A stretch of DNA of 57,508 bases from Streptomyces sp. CBMA152 (GTDB lineage Bacteria > Actinomycetota > Actinomycetes > Streptomycetales > Streptomycetaceae): positions 1-57,508 of the forward strand of contig NZ_MECJ01000020.1 of the NCBI RefSeq assembly GCF_014596475.1, read 5' to 3'. The notes under the pieces are model-generated. The model saw nothing but the letters and a program-made list of their open reading frames with translations, was not told the DNA's origin and ran no database searches. Shown in pieces: positions 42,891 to 51,765 of this stretch (within the stretch, counting starts at the first letter, position 1; each line of letters starts with the position of its first letter). A program made the translations under genes and the position numbers.

Positions 42891-43926
42891 AGCGGGCGGC
42901 GATCTGGGCGGAGAGGTAGCAGACGCGCAGGAGCCGGCGGTGGTAGCGGTGCGGTCGGCGCATGTTGCCGCTGATCCGGCCCGAGTCCCGTGGAACCGGA
43001 GCGAGGCCGGCGACTCCGGCAAGTCGCCCCGCACTGCCGAACGCATTCATGTCCCCGCCGGTGCAGGCGATGAACTCCGCCCCCAGCAACGGGCCCATGC
43101 CAGGCATGCTGACGATCACTTCGGCGTCGCGATATTCACGGAAACGAGCCGCGATCTGCGCGTCGATGCCGACGATCTCCTCGTCAAGCGCCAGCACCGT
43201 CCTGGCCAGCGTGTTGACCACGGCTGCGGCCGTGGTCTCCCCGGACACGGCGGTGTGCTGGGCCTGGGCCGCGGCCACCGCCGTGTCCGCCAGGACCTGG
43301 GCGCCACGTACCTTGCGGTTCTTCAACCAGGTCGCCAGCCGGCTCGGACCGATCCGGCGCAGGGTGGCCGGGGTCTGGTACCCGGTCAGGAGAACGAGGG
43401 CACCCTTGGATGCCGCATAGTCGAACGCCCGCTCCAGAGCGGGAAAGTACTCCAGCAGCTGAGCCCGCAGACGGTTGATGGCCCGGGTGCGGTCGGCCGC
43501 GAGGTCGTAGCGACGGGCGGTGAGGATCTTCAAGTCCACGGCGATCTCGTCCTAGTCCTGCAAGGGCTGCAGGTCACGGCGCATGCGTCCCTGGTCGGCG
43601 ATGACGTAGGCGTCTTTGGCGTCGGTCTTGCCCTCGCCTCGGTAGCTGCGGGAAGCATGGTGGACCGTGCGGCCGGGGATGTAGAGAAGCCTCTGATCGT
43701 GGCCTGCGAGCAGCGCGATCAGCAGGGCGGCTCCGCCCGCGTTCAGGTCGACGGCCCACGTCACCGGGTCGCTCTCGGCCAGTGCCAGGACGTCGGCTAT
43801 CAGCTCCAGCAGCTCGGCCTCGTTGTTCGGTACGCGGCGCGAGAGCACCTTCGTCCCGTCCGTGTCGATCACCGTGCAGTGGTGCGCGGCCTTGCCGGTG
43901 TCTACCCCCGCCCAGAACTCGGGCAC
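42880..43926 (-). mobile_element. IS110-family transposase with an amber codon and truncated 3' end
   Basis: GTG 43926 (GGGAGG upstream) opens VPEFWAGVDTGKAAHHCTVI with the first DEDD Asp, then VTWAVDLNAGGAALLIALLA, GEGKTDAKDAYVIADQGRMR. A TAG stands at 43552-43554 and the same frame continues DEIAVDLKILTARRYDLAAD, LLTGYQTPATLRRIGPSRLA, MPGMGPLLGAEFIACTGGDM and RISGNMRRPHRYHRRLLRVC. The family order (RuvC-like N-terminal half, transposase_20 C-terminal half) is clear. The stop and the missing last 40-50 residues make it inactive. Confidence 0.78.
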
Positions 43927-44178
43927 CGAGCCTCCCTCATCGATCGGTTGTCTGGCCCTGCAGACGACCACGCCGACGTGTCCTTTCGAAGCGATCTCTG
44001 TTCGCTCATCCCGATGAGTGGCCGTGTCGTCGCGGGGCACCGGGCGGCCAGTCAGTCAAAGCCACACGTACGGCATGAGCGCTTCCAGCCACAAGCCCCT
44101 GGGTCTCCCGATCGTACGAAGGACCGAAACCAACCCGCCAACACGGTAAGGAGCGCTTCAGGTGGCGAGTTGAGTGCT

Positions 44179-45093
44179 TCAGATGGCGGCGTCAGGCGCG
44201 ACGCCGGTCAGCTCCGCGCTCGCCTCCCACAGCCGACGTGCCGTTTTGGCGTCCTCCAGCTGGGCCCACAGCCGCTCGTGGTGCGGCCGACCCCGCAGTC
44301 CGAAGACGCGCGGGCCCCACAGCTCACCCCCGGCGATCTGGGGGTCGAGCGCGGCCTGGACCGCGGGCCGGGCACCCGCATGCTTGCCTTGGAGCACAAG
44401 TGCGGCGGCCGCCCCGAGCAGCGCCGCCCCGGCCTTCCGTACGTGGACCGGCGGCCGCGACGGGGTGAGCGAGTCCAGCGCACCGCCAGGATGGACCACC
44501 ACGCTCGACACCGTGCTGCCCGCGGCCCGCAGCCGGCGGTCGAGTTCCAGGCCGAAGTACATCTGGGCCAGCTTCGACCGGCCGTAGGTGCGCTTGGCCC
44601 GATAGCCGGTCCGGGACTGCAGATCGTCCAGGTCGAGCCGCTCGGACTTGGCAGCGAAGCTGCCGACGGTCACGATGCGGGCGCTCGGCGCGGCTTCCAG
44701 AAGCGGCAGCAGCCAGTGGGTGAGCGCGAAGTGCCCGAGGTGGTTCGTTCCGAAATGCACCTCATTGCCGTCCCGCGTCTCCCTCCGCTCCAGCCCTTCG
44801 CGGAGGACGCCGGCGTTGTGGACCACCGCGTCGAGGCGCTCCACCTCCAGGGATTCCGCGGTTCCCCGCAGCGAGCCGAGGTCGGCGAGGTCCAGGCCCA
44901 CCGAACGCACCCGCGCACCGGGCACCCGCGCACGGATCGCGTCCATGGCGACCTCGGCCCGCTCGGCGCTCCGGCTGCCCAGCACCACCGTGGCGCCGGT
45001 ACCGGCTAGCTGCTCGGCGGTGAAATACCCGATACCTGCGTTGCCGCCGGTGACCAGATACACGCGGTCAGCGGCGGAAGGGATCTGAGACAT
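44179..45093 (-). CDS. Short-chain dehydrogenase (retinol-dehydrogenase-like)
   Basis: The 304-residue product shows VYLVTGGNAGIGYFTAEQLA (TGxxxGIG), VVLGSRSAERAEVAMDAIRA, LDAVVHNAGVLREGLERRET (HNAG in place of NNAG), NHLGHFALTHWLLPLLE, SARIVTVGSFAAKSERLDLD (catalytic Ser region) and YGRSKLAQMYFGLELDRRLR (YxxxK). It is an NAD(P)-dependent oxidoreductase of the WW-oxidoreductase/retinol-dehydrogenase-like group, substrate unknown. ATG 45093 has GGGAG upstream. It stands alone, next to the IS110 remnant, with the kup gene upstream on the same strand but 184 bp away. Confidence 0.88.
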   Translation of the reverse strand: MSQIPSAADRVYLVTGGNAGIGYFTAEQLAGTGATVVLGSRSAERAEVAMDAIRARVPGARVRSVGLDLADLGSLRGTAESLEVERLDAVVHNAGVLREGLERRETRDGNEVHFGTNHLGHFALTHWLLPLLEAAPSARIVTVGSFAAKSERLDLDDLQSRTGYRAKRTYGRSKLAQMYFGLELDRRLRAAGSTVSSVVVHPGGALDSLTPSRPPVHVRKAGAALLGAAAALVLQGKHAGARPAVQAALDPQIAGGELWGPRVFGLRGRPHHERLWAQLEDAKTARRLWEASAELTGVAPDAAI

Positions 45094-45277
45094 GGCGGGA
45101 ACTCCCGTGAGGTGCGACGGTGGCTCCCGGTGGAGCAACCTGGCGCCCACGCTGCCACTGGCCTCCGACATTTCACCGATATCCGTCCGACAGGGCGGAG
45201 CCGACCGCGCTCCACGCGCAGCCCTCGCAATGGATGTCCGAATGCCATGCGGTGCCGGGGATCTCCGACCGGCGCGC

Positions 45278-47245
45278 CTACACCTCGATGTGCGAGCCCA
45301 TGATGACCGTGCGGTCGCGGGGAAGGCCGAAGTACTCGGCGGCGTCGGCGGTGATGTAGGACGTGGCGATGAACAGCCGCTTGCGCCAGGGCGCCATCGT
45401 CGGTGCCTTCCCGCGCCGGAGTTCGATTTTTGACAGGAAGTAGGACGCCTGGTCGAGCTGCAATGTTCCTTCGGTCTGGGCCGGGGTGAGCATCGCCAGT
45501 GTGCCGGGCACGTCGGGTGTCTCCATGTAGCCGAACCGGGCGGTGACGTAGATGATCCCGTCATCGGCGTAGCCCAGGTCGTCGACGGCGAGCCGTTCGC
45601 CGGCCGGGACGCGGGGCACGGTCTGGGTCTCGATGGAGAGGATCACGACCTGGTCGTGACGTACATGGTTGTGTTCGACGTTGGCCCGCATGGCCAGGGG
45701 TGCGGTCTGCTTGCCCCGGTTGAGGAAGACGGCCGTCCCGGGGATCCGGAGCGTCGCCACTTCGCCACTGCGGAGGTGGTCGATGAACTCGGGCAGCGGG
45801 CCCTCGTGGTGTGCTCGTTGCGCGGTGACGAGTTCGCGTCCGCGCTGCCAGGTCGTCATGACGGTGAACGCGGTCAGACCGATCAGCAGCGGCAGCCACG
45901 CGCCGTGGACGAGCTTGGTCATGTTGGCCGCCACGAACAGCAGGTCCACGAAGAGCAGCACGCTTGCGCCGATGGCGACCAGCCACTTGGGCGTGCCCCA
46001 CTTCGCGCGGGCGACGTAGAAGAACAGCAGGGTGGTGATGGTGATGGTGCCGGTCACCGCCATGCCGAATGCGAAGGCCAGTGCGGCGGAGCTGCGGAAG
46101 GCGAAGACCAGGGTGAGGACCGAGACCATGAGCAGCCAGTTGATCCAGGGGACGTAGATCTGGCCGATGGTGGACTCGGAGGTGTGCGCGATCCGCAGCC
46201 TCGGCAGGTAGCCGAGCTGGGCTGCCTGGGAGGCGACCGAGTAGGCGCCGGTGATCACCGCCTGGGAGGCGATCACGGTGGCCGCCGTGGCCAGCACGAT
46301 CATCGGCCACCGGCCCCATTCGGGCACCAGCAGGAAGAACGGGCTGCTGATGTTCTTCGGGTCGGCGAGGATCAGTGCACCCTGGCCGAGGTAGCTCAGG
46401 ACGCAGGCCGGGAAGACGAGGAACAGCCAGCCGCGGGTGATCGACCGGCGGCCGAAGTGCCCCATGTCGGCGTACAGCGCCTCGGCGCCGGTGACTGCGA
46501 GCACGACCGCGGCCAGGGCGAAGAAGGCGGTGCCGAAATGGCCGACCAGAAAGCCCAGGGCGTACGTCGGCGACAGCGCCCTCAGGATCTCGGGACGGTC
46601 GACGATGCCGGCCACGCCGCTCGCGCCGATCGCCGTGAACCAGACGATCATCACCGGCCCGAACACCCGGCCCACCGCCGCGGTTCCCCTGCGCTGGACC
46701 AGGAACAACACGATGATGATCACTGCGGTGATCGGCACGACCGCGCTGTCCAGCGACGGCTCGACGACCTTGAGCCCTTCGACCGCGGACAGGACCGAGA
46801 TCGCCGGAGTGATCATGCTGTCGCCGAAGAACAACGACGCGCCGAAGATACCCAGCGCGGCCAGCACAGTCGTCGCTCGTCGGCCCCGCGAGCCCCACCG
46901 CCGTACGAGGGTGATCAGCGCCATGATGCCGCCCTCGCCGTCGTTGTCGGCGCGCATCGCCAGCAGGACATAGGTGACCGTAACGATGATCACCACCGAC
47001 CAGAACACGAGCGAGACCACGCCGTACACGTTCTGCGTGGTCACCGGAACGGGGTGCGGGTCACTCGGGTTGAACACGGTCTGCAGGGTGTAGATCGGGC
47101 TCGTCCCGATGTCACCGAAGACCACGCCCAGAGCACCGATCACCACCGCGAGACGCAGCGAGTCGTGCGCGCTCGGACCACGAGCCTCCGGCGGCCGCGA
47201 GGCTGATCCGCCGTCGGATGCGGTTCCGTGCCGGTGATCGGCCAT
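45278..47245 (-). CDS. kup: Kup low-affinity potassium transporter
   Basis: The 655-residue product starts with the KUP family signature LAVVIGALGVVFGDIGTSPI, then YTLQTVF, has about 12 membrane spans with DNDGEGGIMALITLVRRWGS, FFGDSMITPAISVLSAVEGL and ETQTVPRVPAGERL, and a cytosolic C-terminal domain ending RDRTVIMGSHIEV. It takes up K+ with protons. Two in-frame ATGs exist; GGAGGAGG immediately before 47251 gives proper spacing for the second ATG at 47245, which I choose. A housekeeping-type gene in a subtelomeric arm suggests a duplicate of a core copy. No potassium riboswitch pattern was seen upstream. Confidence 0.93.
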   Translation of the reverse strand: MADHRHGTASDGGSASRPPEARGPSAHDSLRLAVVIGALGVVFGDIGTSPIYTLQTVFNPSDPHPVPVTTQNVYGVVSLVFWSVVIIVTVTYVLLAMRADNDGEGGIMALITLVRRWGSRGRRATTVLAALGIFGASLFFGDSMITPAISVLSAVEGLKVVEPSLDSAVVPITAVIIIVLFLVQRRGTAAVGRVFGPVMIVWFTAIGASGVAGIVDRPEILRALSPTYALGFLVGHFGTAFFALAAVVLAVTGAEALYADMGHFGRRSITRGWLFLVFPACVLSYLGQGALILADPKNISSPFFLLVPEWGRWPMIVLATAATVIASQAVITGAYSVASQAAQLGYLPRLRIAHTSESTIGQIYVPWINWLLMVSVLTLVFAFRSSAALAFAFGMAVTGTITITTLLFFYVARAKWGTPKWLVAIGASVLLFVDLLFVAANMTKLVHGAWLPLLIGLTAFTVMTTWQRGRELVTAQRAHHEGPLPEFIDHLRSGEVATLRIPGTAVFLNRGKQTAPLAMRANVEHNHVRHDQVVILSIETQTVPRVPAGERLAVDDLGYADDGIIYVTARFGYMETPDVPGTLAMLTPAQTEGTLQLDQASYFLSKIELRRGKAPTMAPWRKRLFIATSYITADAAEYFGLPRDRTVIMGSHIEV

Positions 47246-47368
47246 AGCCATCCTCCTCCGCGCAGCCTGCTCTGTCGCAGACCAGGTGCATTACGGCGGA
47301 CGATACCCAGCCCCTGCACAACCGTTCGCAGGCACGCGCCGCTATGTTCGAACGACGCGGTGCGGTTC

Positions 47369-48481
47369 TCAAGGCGTGTTCGGATCCTCACAGCGGACGG
47401 GCATCCGCAGCCGGGTGAGTGTCTGGCCGTCACCTGCCGGGGGAAGCAGGACGATGTCCAGTTCCGCCGCCGTGAGCTCGCCTCCGGTCCGCAGCGGCGG
47501 CAGGTCCAGGCACAGGTGGTAGTCGTGCGACGCGCCGTCCTGGAGGCCGACGGGATACTCGACGATGTGGGGGCCGAGTGGATGCCCGCGGCCGGACAGG
47601 TCCTCCACGGCAGGCGCGATCTGTTTGAGGAAGCGTACCCGGGTGCCGTCCGGTGTCGTGATCCGCAGGGCGAGGTCGTGGGGGAGGGTCTGGCGGGTCC
47701 GGTCGATGAGCGAGGTCAGTTGGGGGCCGAGGCTCGGGGGTGTGAGGGCGGTGTCCGAACTGCCGCCCAGCGCCGAGGAGATGGACGTGAGCTGGGCCAC
47801 CGACCAGTCGTCACCGATGCCGCGGATGTGGCAGGTGAACCGGCCGGCGCACGCGCTGAGAGCGGCCGTCCGTTCGTCGTCGTCCTCGGCCCGGGCTGTC
47901 AGGTCGGTCAGGAGCACGGCGGTGCGCACCGCGCCGGTGTGGGCGGCGAACAGTTGGTCGGCGAGGCGTATCCAGCGGCCGAAGGCGGCGTCCTCGACAG
48001 GTTCGAGGCGGGCCAGGGCGGCGCGTGCCTCGGCCTTGGTCGTCGTGCTCGCCCGGACCAGGCGCATGGTGTCGGGGTAGAGCATCCGGGCGTACTCCGA
48101 GCCTGCGACGACGGCGAAGGAGATCCCCTCGTCGAGGCCGTCGACGGCTGTTGCGACGGTCCGGGTCACGGCGCGGAAGTCCGCTTCGGGCAGTCGTGTC
48201 GACAGGCCGAGCAGGAAGACGAGCGTGTTCGGGGCCGCGCTCGTCGTGTGCGGGGCGGCGTCCGCGCCCGTCATCGTCACGATCGCATGGGCCTCGGTGG
48301 CGCCAGGGGCGAGGTACTCGTTCTGGTAAAGGGTGAGGCTGAGCCCGGACGTGACGGCAGCTGGACGGGTGAGGGCCGGTGCCCTTGGGTCGGGGGCGGA
48401 GGGCACCGAAGGGTTGGTGCCGCGTCTGAGCGGCACTTCCAGACGGTACCGGTCGGCGATGTACCTTCCGTCGACGTTCAC
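47369..48481 (-). CDS. VWA-like domain protein with degenerate metal site
   Basis: The 370-residue product has an N-terminal strand-rich region (MNVDGRYIADRYRLEVPLRR), a Rossmann-like VWA core from about residue 80 (PNTLVFLLGLSTRLPEADFR, GISFAVVAGSEYARMLYPDT, VRTAVLLTDLTARAEDDDER, RFTCHIRGIGDDWSVAQLTS) and a C-terminal beta domain. The MIDAS DxSxS is replaced by GLSTR, so metal binding is doubtful. Its stop-to-start neighbour is a 144-residue gene 31 bp upstream on the same strand, with which it probably forms an operon. VWA proteins of this kind in streptomycetes work in ternary-complex or stress systems. The role here is unknown. Confidence 0.75.
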   Translation of the reverse strand: MNVDGRYIADRYRLEVPLRRGTNPSVPSAPDPRAPALTRPAAVTSGLSLTLYQNEYLAPGATEAHAIVTMTGADAAPHTTSAAPNTLVFLLGLSTRLPEADFRAVTRTVATAVDGLDEGISFAVVAGSEYARMLYPDTMRLVRASTTTKAEARAALARLEPVEDAAFGRWIRLADQLFAAHTGAVRTAVLLTDLTARAEDDDERTAALSACAGRFTCHIRGIGDDWSVAQLTSISSALGGSSDTALTPPSLGPQLTSLIDRTRQTLPHDLALRITTPDGTRVRFLKQIAPAVEDLSGRGHPLGPHIVEYPVGLQDGASHDYHLCLDLPPLRTGGELTAAELDIVLLPPAGDGQTLTRLRMPVRCEDPNTP

Positions 48482-48512
48482 GCTTCTCCCGTTCCGCCTC
48501 GCCGTAGCACGC

Positions 48513-48947
48513 TCAGGCGTCGTACGCGACGGGCAGTGTCAGCTCGTACGGGAACTCCTCGGCGTTCCGCAGGAAGGTGATCCGGAGGCGGAGTCCGCGG
48601 GCCTCGGCGGGGACGCCCGGCTGCCCGGCGATCGTTCCGCTGGTGTAGCTGCCGTCGGGGGCCGAGCCGAACGCGCCGCCCCAGTCCGTGTACTCGTTGC
48701 CCAGGTCGTCCTCGGCCTCCAGGGCGAGGAGGATCGGGCTCGTCCCGTCCGGTGTCTCGGGGAGGGCGGGGGTGAGGAAGTACCTGATGGCGAAGGAGTC
48801 CGGTTCAAGGGCCAAGGCGCGGAGCGTCAGCTCGTGGCTGCCGCCGAGGACCGGGAGGGAGGTCGGCAGGGCGTTGCTGGCCATGGTGGGATCACGCGCT
48901 TCCGGGCTCGGGGACCTGACAGGGGTGCAGCGGTCGGCGTCGGCCAT
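48513..48947 (-). CDS. Hypothetical protein co-transcribed with the VWA gene
   Basis: The product of about 144 residues is beta-rich: LGGSHELTLRALALEPDSFA, IRYFLTPALPETPDGTSPIL, LALEAEDDLGNEYTDWGGAF, TSGTIAGQPGVPAEARGLRL, RITFLRNAEEFPYELTLPVA. It is soluble and without a signal peptide. The start is unclear: ATG 48947 (AGGCGG upstream) or ATG 48884, the latter without a ribosome binding site. It lies 31 bp before the VWA gene on the same strand. No recognised family. Sequence further upstream has been rearranged. Confidence 0.6.
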   Translation of the reverse strand: MADADRCTPVRSPSPEARDPTMASNALPTSLPVLGGSHELTLRALALEPDSFAIRYFLTPALPETPDGTSPILLALEAEDDLGNEYTDWGGAFGSAPDGSYTSGTIAGQPGVPAEARGLRLRITFLRNAEEFPYELTLPVAYDA

Positions 48948-49249
48948 CACCGCCTGCGCGGGCGTGATCGCAGTCTTCCCGGGGGCGCCCGGGCGCCGCA
49001 ACGCCTGGCGCGTCAGAGATGCGCCAAAGGCGATACGGCGGCGGGCGGTTGGACGTCAGGTCTTGTGGGCCGGAATGTCCTCCCTGCGGGGTGCGGTCGG
49101 TTCGCCGCGGCGAACCGAGCCGGGGGCGCGGGCGGCGGGGTGGTCGGCGTGAGCGGCTGAGGTGAGTTGCCAGGGGACGCTGGTGACCATCACGCCGGGG
49201 GTGAACAGCAGGCGGCTCTTGAGCCAGAGGGCGGGAAGCCTTGCCTCTG
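48948..49249. other. Stretch without a supported gene
   Basis: Only Arg/Pro-rich shadow frames are present. It is the region between the hypothetical gene and the oxygenase fragment next to the transposon. Confidence 0.45.
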
Positions 49250-49390
49250 GCCTTACCCAATCCACAGGGCTGGTTCTGCATCGGCTTCACCGATGAGGTT
49301 CGCCCTGGCCAGGTGGTCACCCGCCGGTTGGTCGATCGGGACGTCGTCGCGTATCGCACGCAGAGCGGCTTGCTGCGCGTAGTCGGCTGA
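49250..49390 (+). pseudogene. Fragment of a Rieske-type oxygenase N-terminus
   Basis: The frame reads ALPNPQGWFCIGFTDEVRPG, QVVTRRLVDRDVVAYRTQSG, LLRVVG and stop. This is the strand pattern before the Rieske cluster in aromatic-ring and Vanb-type oxygenases (P-x-P-x-GWFxxxxxDELxPGxV...). The 2Fe-2S ligands CxH and CxxH are missing. It lies 83 bp outside the left end of the Tn3 transposon. Confidence 0.5.
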
Positions 49391-49441
49391 TCCCAGATTT
49401 CCGTGAAGCCGGTCATGCTTCTGCGCGCCGGTGACGGTCTG

Positions 49442-50128
49442 TCACCGAGAGCGCGATGCTTGTCGAGTGTGAGGGCCCCCGACTCCCAGCTCTGTCCCCA
49501 GGGGCAAAGTAGCCCGCCGGTTGGTTTCAGGACTGCGGGGCGGCGGTCTTCTTGGCTGGCGGGGGACGGTCTTGGTCTTGTCGAGGTGCTCATACACCGT
49601 CGACCGTGGCACGCCGAACATGTCGGCGATCTGCTGGACGGTCTTCTCCCGCTCGTCGTAGAGACGTTGGGCGAGCGCGGCCTGGTCCTCGGTGAGCTTC
49701 GGCCGGCGTCCGCCGACCCGCCCCCGGGCCCGCGCGGAGGCGAGCCCGTCGTTCGTATTCGCCACGATCAGCTCGCGCTGGAGCTCTGCCAGTACGGACA
49801 GCATCCCGAACATGGCCCTGCCTTCAATGGTGGCGGTGTCGATGCCCTGCTCGATGACGTGCAGCCCGATACCGCGCTCGCGCAGGTCGGCGCCGAGGGT
49901 TACCAGGTGCAGGACCGAGCGGGAGAGCCGGTCGAGCCGGGTGACCTTCAAGGCGTCGCCCTCGCGCAGCAGCTGCATGACGAGGTCGAGCTTCGGGCGG
50001 GACGCCTTCGCGCCGCTGGCGACGTCGATGTGGATGTTGTCGCGGTCGACGCCGTGGCGGAGCAGTGCGTCGATCTGATGATCGGGGTTCTGGTCGGCCG
50101 TCGATGTGCGGCAGTAGCCGATGAGCAT
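49442..50128 (-). CDS. Tn3-type serine resolvase
   Basis: The 228-residue product has the resolvase catalytic domain (MLIGYCRTSTADQNPDHQID with the catalytic Ser, SGAKASRPKLDLVMQLLREG, LKVTRLDRLSRSVLHLVTLG, IEGRAMFGMLSVLAELQREL) and a C-terminal helix-turn-helix (RRPKLTEDQAALAQRLYDER, QQIADMFGVPRSTVYEHLDK). It resolves cointegrates made by TnpA. The last residues (RRATLPLGTELGVGGPHTRQ onward) are encoded by the transposon inverted repeat and then by flanking DNA, so its C-terminus changes with the insertion site. The res site is probably in the gap upstream, 50129-50179, or elsewhere in the element. Confidence 0.92.
   Translation of the reverse strand: MLIGYCRTSTADQNPDHQIDALLRHGVDRDNIHIDVASGAKASRPKLDLVMQLLREGDALKVTRLDRLSRSVLHLVTLGADLRERGIGLHVIEQGIDTATIEGRAMFGMLSVLAELQRELIVANTNDGLASARARGRVGGRRPKLTEDQAALAQRLYDEREKTVQQIADMFGVPRSTVYEHLDKTKTVPRQPRRPPPRSPETNRRATLPLGTELGVGGPHTRQASRSR
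49474..49530 (+). repeat. Left terminal inverted repeat of the Tn3-family transposon
   Basis: This 57-bp stretch, starting GGCCCCCGACTCCCAGCTCT, matches the reverse complement of 55968-56024 at 49 of 57 positions without gaps. It marks the left end of the element. I see no matching 5-bp target duplication at the two outer flanks. Confidence 0.8.
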
Positions 50129-50179
50129 GTCGGCCGGCGAAACCGACTACGCCCACCGCCTGCGGAGTAGGCGGCCCCT

Positions 50180-50887
50180 TCAGTCTGCCAACTGCTGTAG
50201 CCATTCGCGCAGCAGAGCCGTCTCCGTGTCTCGCAGAGGTACCCCGGTGCTGAGGGCGGTTTCAAGTGCGGCATCGAGGGCGAGTGCGTGCGAGGCCAGG
50301 TCGGACCCGGATGAGGCGGGCGAGTCCGTGGTGACCGAGGCCATGACGGTGTCCCGCAGCCGCGCCGAAGTGGTCAGGTCCCGCTGCGAGGGCTCTTCAC
50401 CGATCAGCGCCAGCGTTGCACCCGTCGTCGCCGCATGGATGACGCGGGTCGCCTGCTCCACCGGAACCCGGAGGCGCCCGGCCTCGGCCGCCCGGCCCAG
50501 CAGCCTCACCAGCAGGGCGTGCGCCTCGTCCGCGGCCGGGGGCCGGCGCCCGGGCCGCGCAGTGCCATACATGAGCACGTAAAACGCGGGGTGCCGCAGT
50601 CCGAAGTCGACGTGCAGGTCCCAGCCGCGGTAGAGGTCGGCCACCGGGTCGTCCGGGGTCAGCGCCAGTGCCTCCCGTTTCTCGGCCAGGTACATCTCGA
50701 ACCCGTAGGCGGCCAGCTCGGCCAGGAGTCCGTCCTTGTCGTCGAACATCCGGTAGAGCGCGGGGGCCGTGATGCCCGCGGCTGCGGCGACCGCGCGCGT
50801 GGAGACCGCTTCGCTGCCGCCCTCCTCCAAAAGCTTGGCGGCCACCTGCAGTACCTGGCGTCGCGCGGCGCGTCGTCCCTCGTTCAT
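50180..50887 (-). CDS. TetR-family regulator of the transposon cargo
   Basis: The 235-residue product begins MNEGRRAARRQVLQVAAKLL and has the TetR helix-turn-helix (EAVSTRAVAAAAGITAPALY, RMFDDKDGLLAELAAYGFEM) and a ligand domain with HPAFYVLMYGTARPG and RVIHAATTGATLALIGEE. It is divergent from the quinone reductase and aldo/keto reductase genes. A CGATA-N12-TATCG dyad lies just upstream of its start. It probably represses itself and the two enzymes until an inducing compound appears. ATG 50887 is taken, but ATG 50905 is in frame and neither has a strong ribosome binding site. Confidence 0.86.
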   Translation of the reverse strand: MNEGRRAARRQVLQVAAKLLEEGGSEAVSTRAVAAAAGITAPALYRMFDDKDGLLAELAAYGFEMYLAEKREALALTPDDPVADLYRGWDLHVDFGLRHPAFYVLMYGTARPGRRPPAADEAHALLVRLLGRAAEAGRLRVPVEQATRVIHAATTGATLALIGEEPSQRDLTTSARLRDTVMASVTTDSPASSGSDLASHALALDAALETALSTGVPLRDTETALLREWLQQLAD

Positions 50888-50894
50888 GGAACAA

Positions 50895-50916
50895 CGATAT
50901 CCCATATTGCGTATCG
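50895..50916. promoter_or_regulatory. Candidate TetR operator in the divergent cargo promoter
   Basis: CGATA (50895-50899) and TATCG (50912-50916) form a 22-bp dyad with an AT-rich centre (TCCCATATTGCG) that may hold a -10. The position between the divergent TetR and enzyme genes fits a repressor site. Confidence 0.5.
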
Positions 50917-51126
50917 CCGCCTTATCAGTGCTACCGTCTAGAGCGGAACGACGATCCATGCTGATGGTGGTCGGCGCCGGCCCGCGACACCTGGGCATGC
51001 CCCGCACCCCGGCCCGGGACGTCGGTCCCCACTCGTAGAGCAGTGCGGCCGACCGCCGCACCGGGCAGCTCATCGTCTGCCGGCACACCACCGAACACGC
51101 CGCATCGCGGCAGGATAGGAACACCC

Positions 51127-51714
51127 GTGTCCGATATCTCGATCGTCATCGCGTCGCATTCCGGCTACGGCCACACCGCGCAGATTGCCACTGCCGTCGC
51201 CGACGGCGCGCGCTCCATCGGCGGGACGCACGTCCACCGCGTGGACGTCGCCTCCCTCAGCGACGCCGACTGGGACCTGATGGACGCCGCGGACGCCATC
51301 ATCTTCGGTACCCCCACCTACATGGGCACCGCGTCGGGGGCGTTCCACGCCTTCGCCGAGGCCACCACCAAGCGGTGGATGACCCGCGCCTGGAGCGACA
51401 AGCTCGCGGCGGGATTCACCAACTCCGGCTCCATGAGCGGCGACAAACTGCACACCCTGCAGTACTTGGCGCTCCTGGCGGCCCAGCACGGAATGCTCTG
51501 GGTGAGCCTGAACCTCCTGCCGGGCTGGAACACCACCACATCCAGCCCCCAGGACGACAACCGCCTCGGCTTCTACCTCGGCGCCGGCGCACAGAGCTTC
51601 AACGACACCCCCGCCGTCCACGACGCAGACCTCAACACCGCCCGCCACCTCGGCCGGCGCGTCGCCGAGCACACCCGCATCCACCGCGCCGGACTGACCG
51701 CCGCAGCGCACTGA
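51127..51714 (+). CDS. Flavodoxin-fold NAD(P)H:quinone oxidoreductase (WrbA-like)
   Basis: The 195-residue product reads ISIVIASHSGYGHTAQIATA (FMN phosphate-binding loop), DVASLSDADWDLMDAADAII, FGTPTYMGTASGAFHAFAEA (WrbA-type GTPTxxG), KLAAGFTNSGSMSGDKLHTL and GMLWVSLNLLPGWNTTTSSP. It should bind FMN and reduce quinones by two electrons, which avoids radicals. The GTG at 51127 has AGGAAC upstream. It is the first of two cargo genes of the Tn3-type transposon, followed by the aldo/keto reductase 51 bp later, and is divergent from the TetR regulator. Confidence 0.87.
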   Translation: MSDISIVIASHSGYGHTAQIATAVADGARSIGGTHVHRVDVASLSDADWDLMDAADAIIFGTPTYMGTASGAFHAFAEATTKRWMTRAWSDKLAAGFTNSGSMSGDKLHTLQYLALLAAQHGMLWVSLNLLPGWNTTTSSPQDDNRLGFYLGAGAQSFNDTPAVHDADLNTARHLGRRVAEHTRIHRAGLTAAAH

Positions 51715-51765
51715 CACAACGGTTCGCCAGAAATTGCCTTCTAGTTTCTTTCCGAGGAGTGAGTC

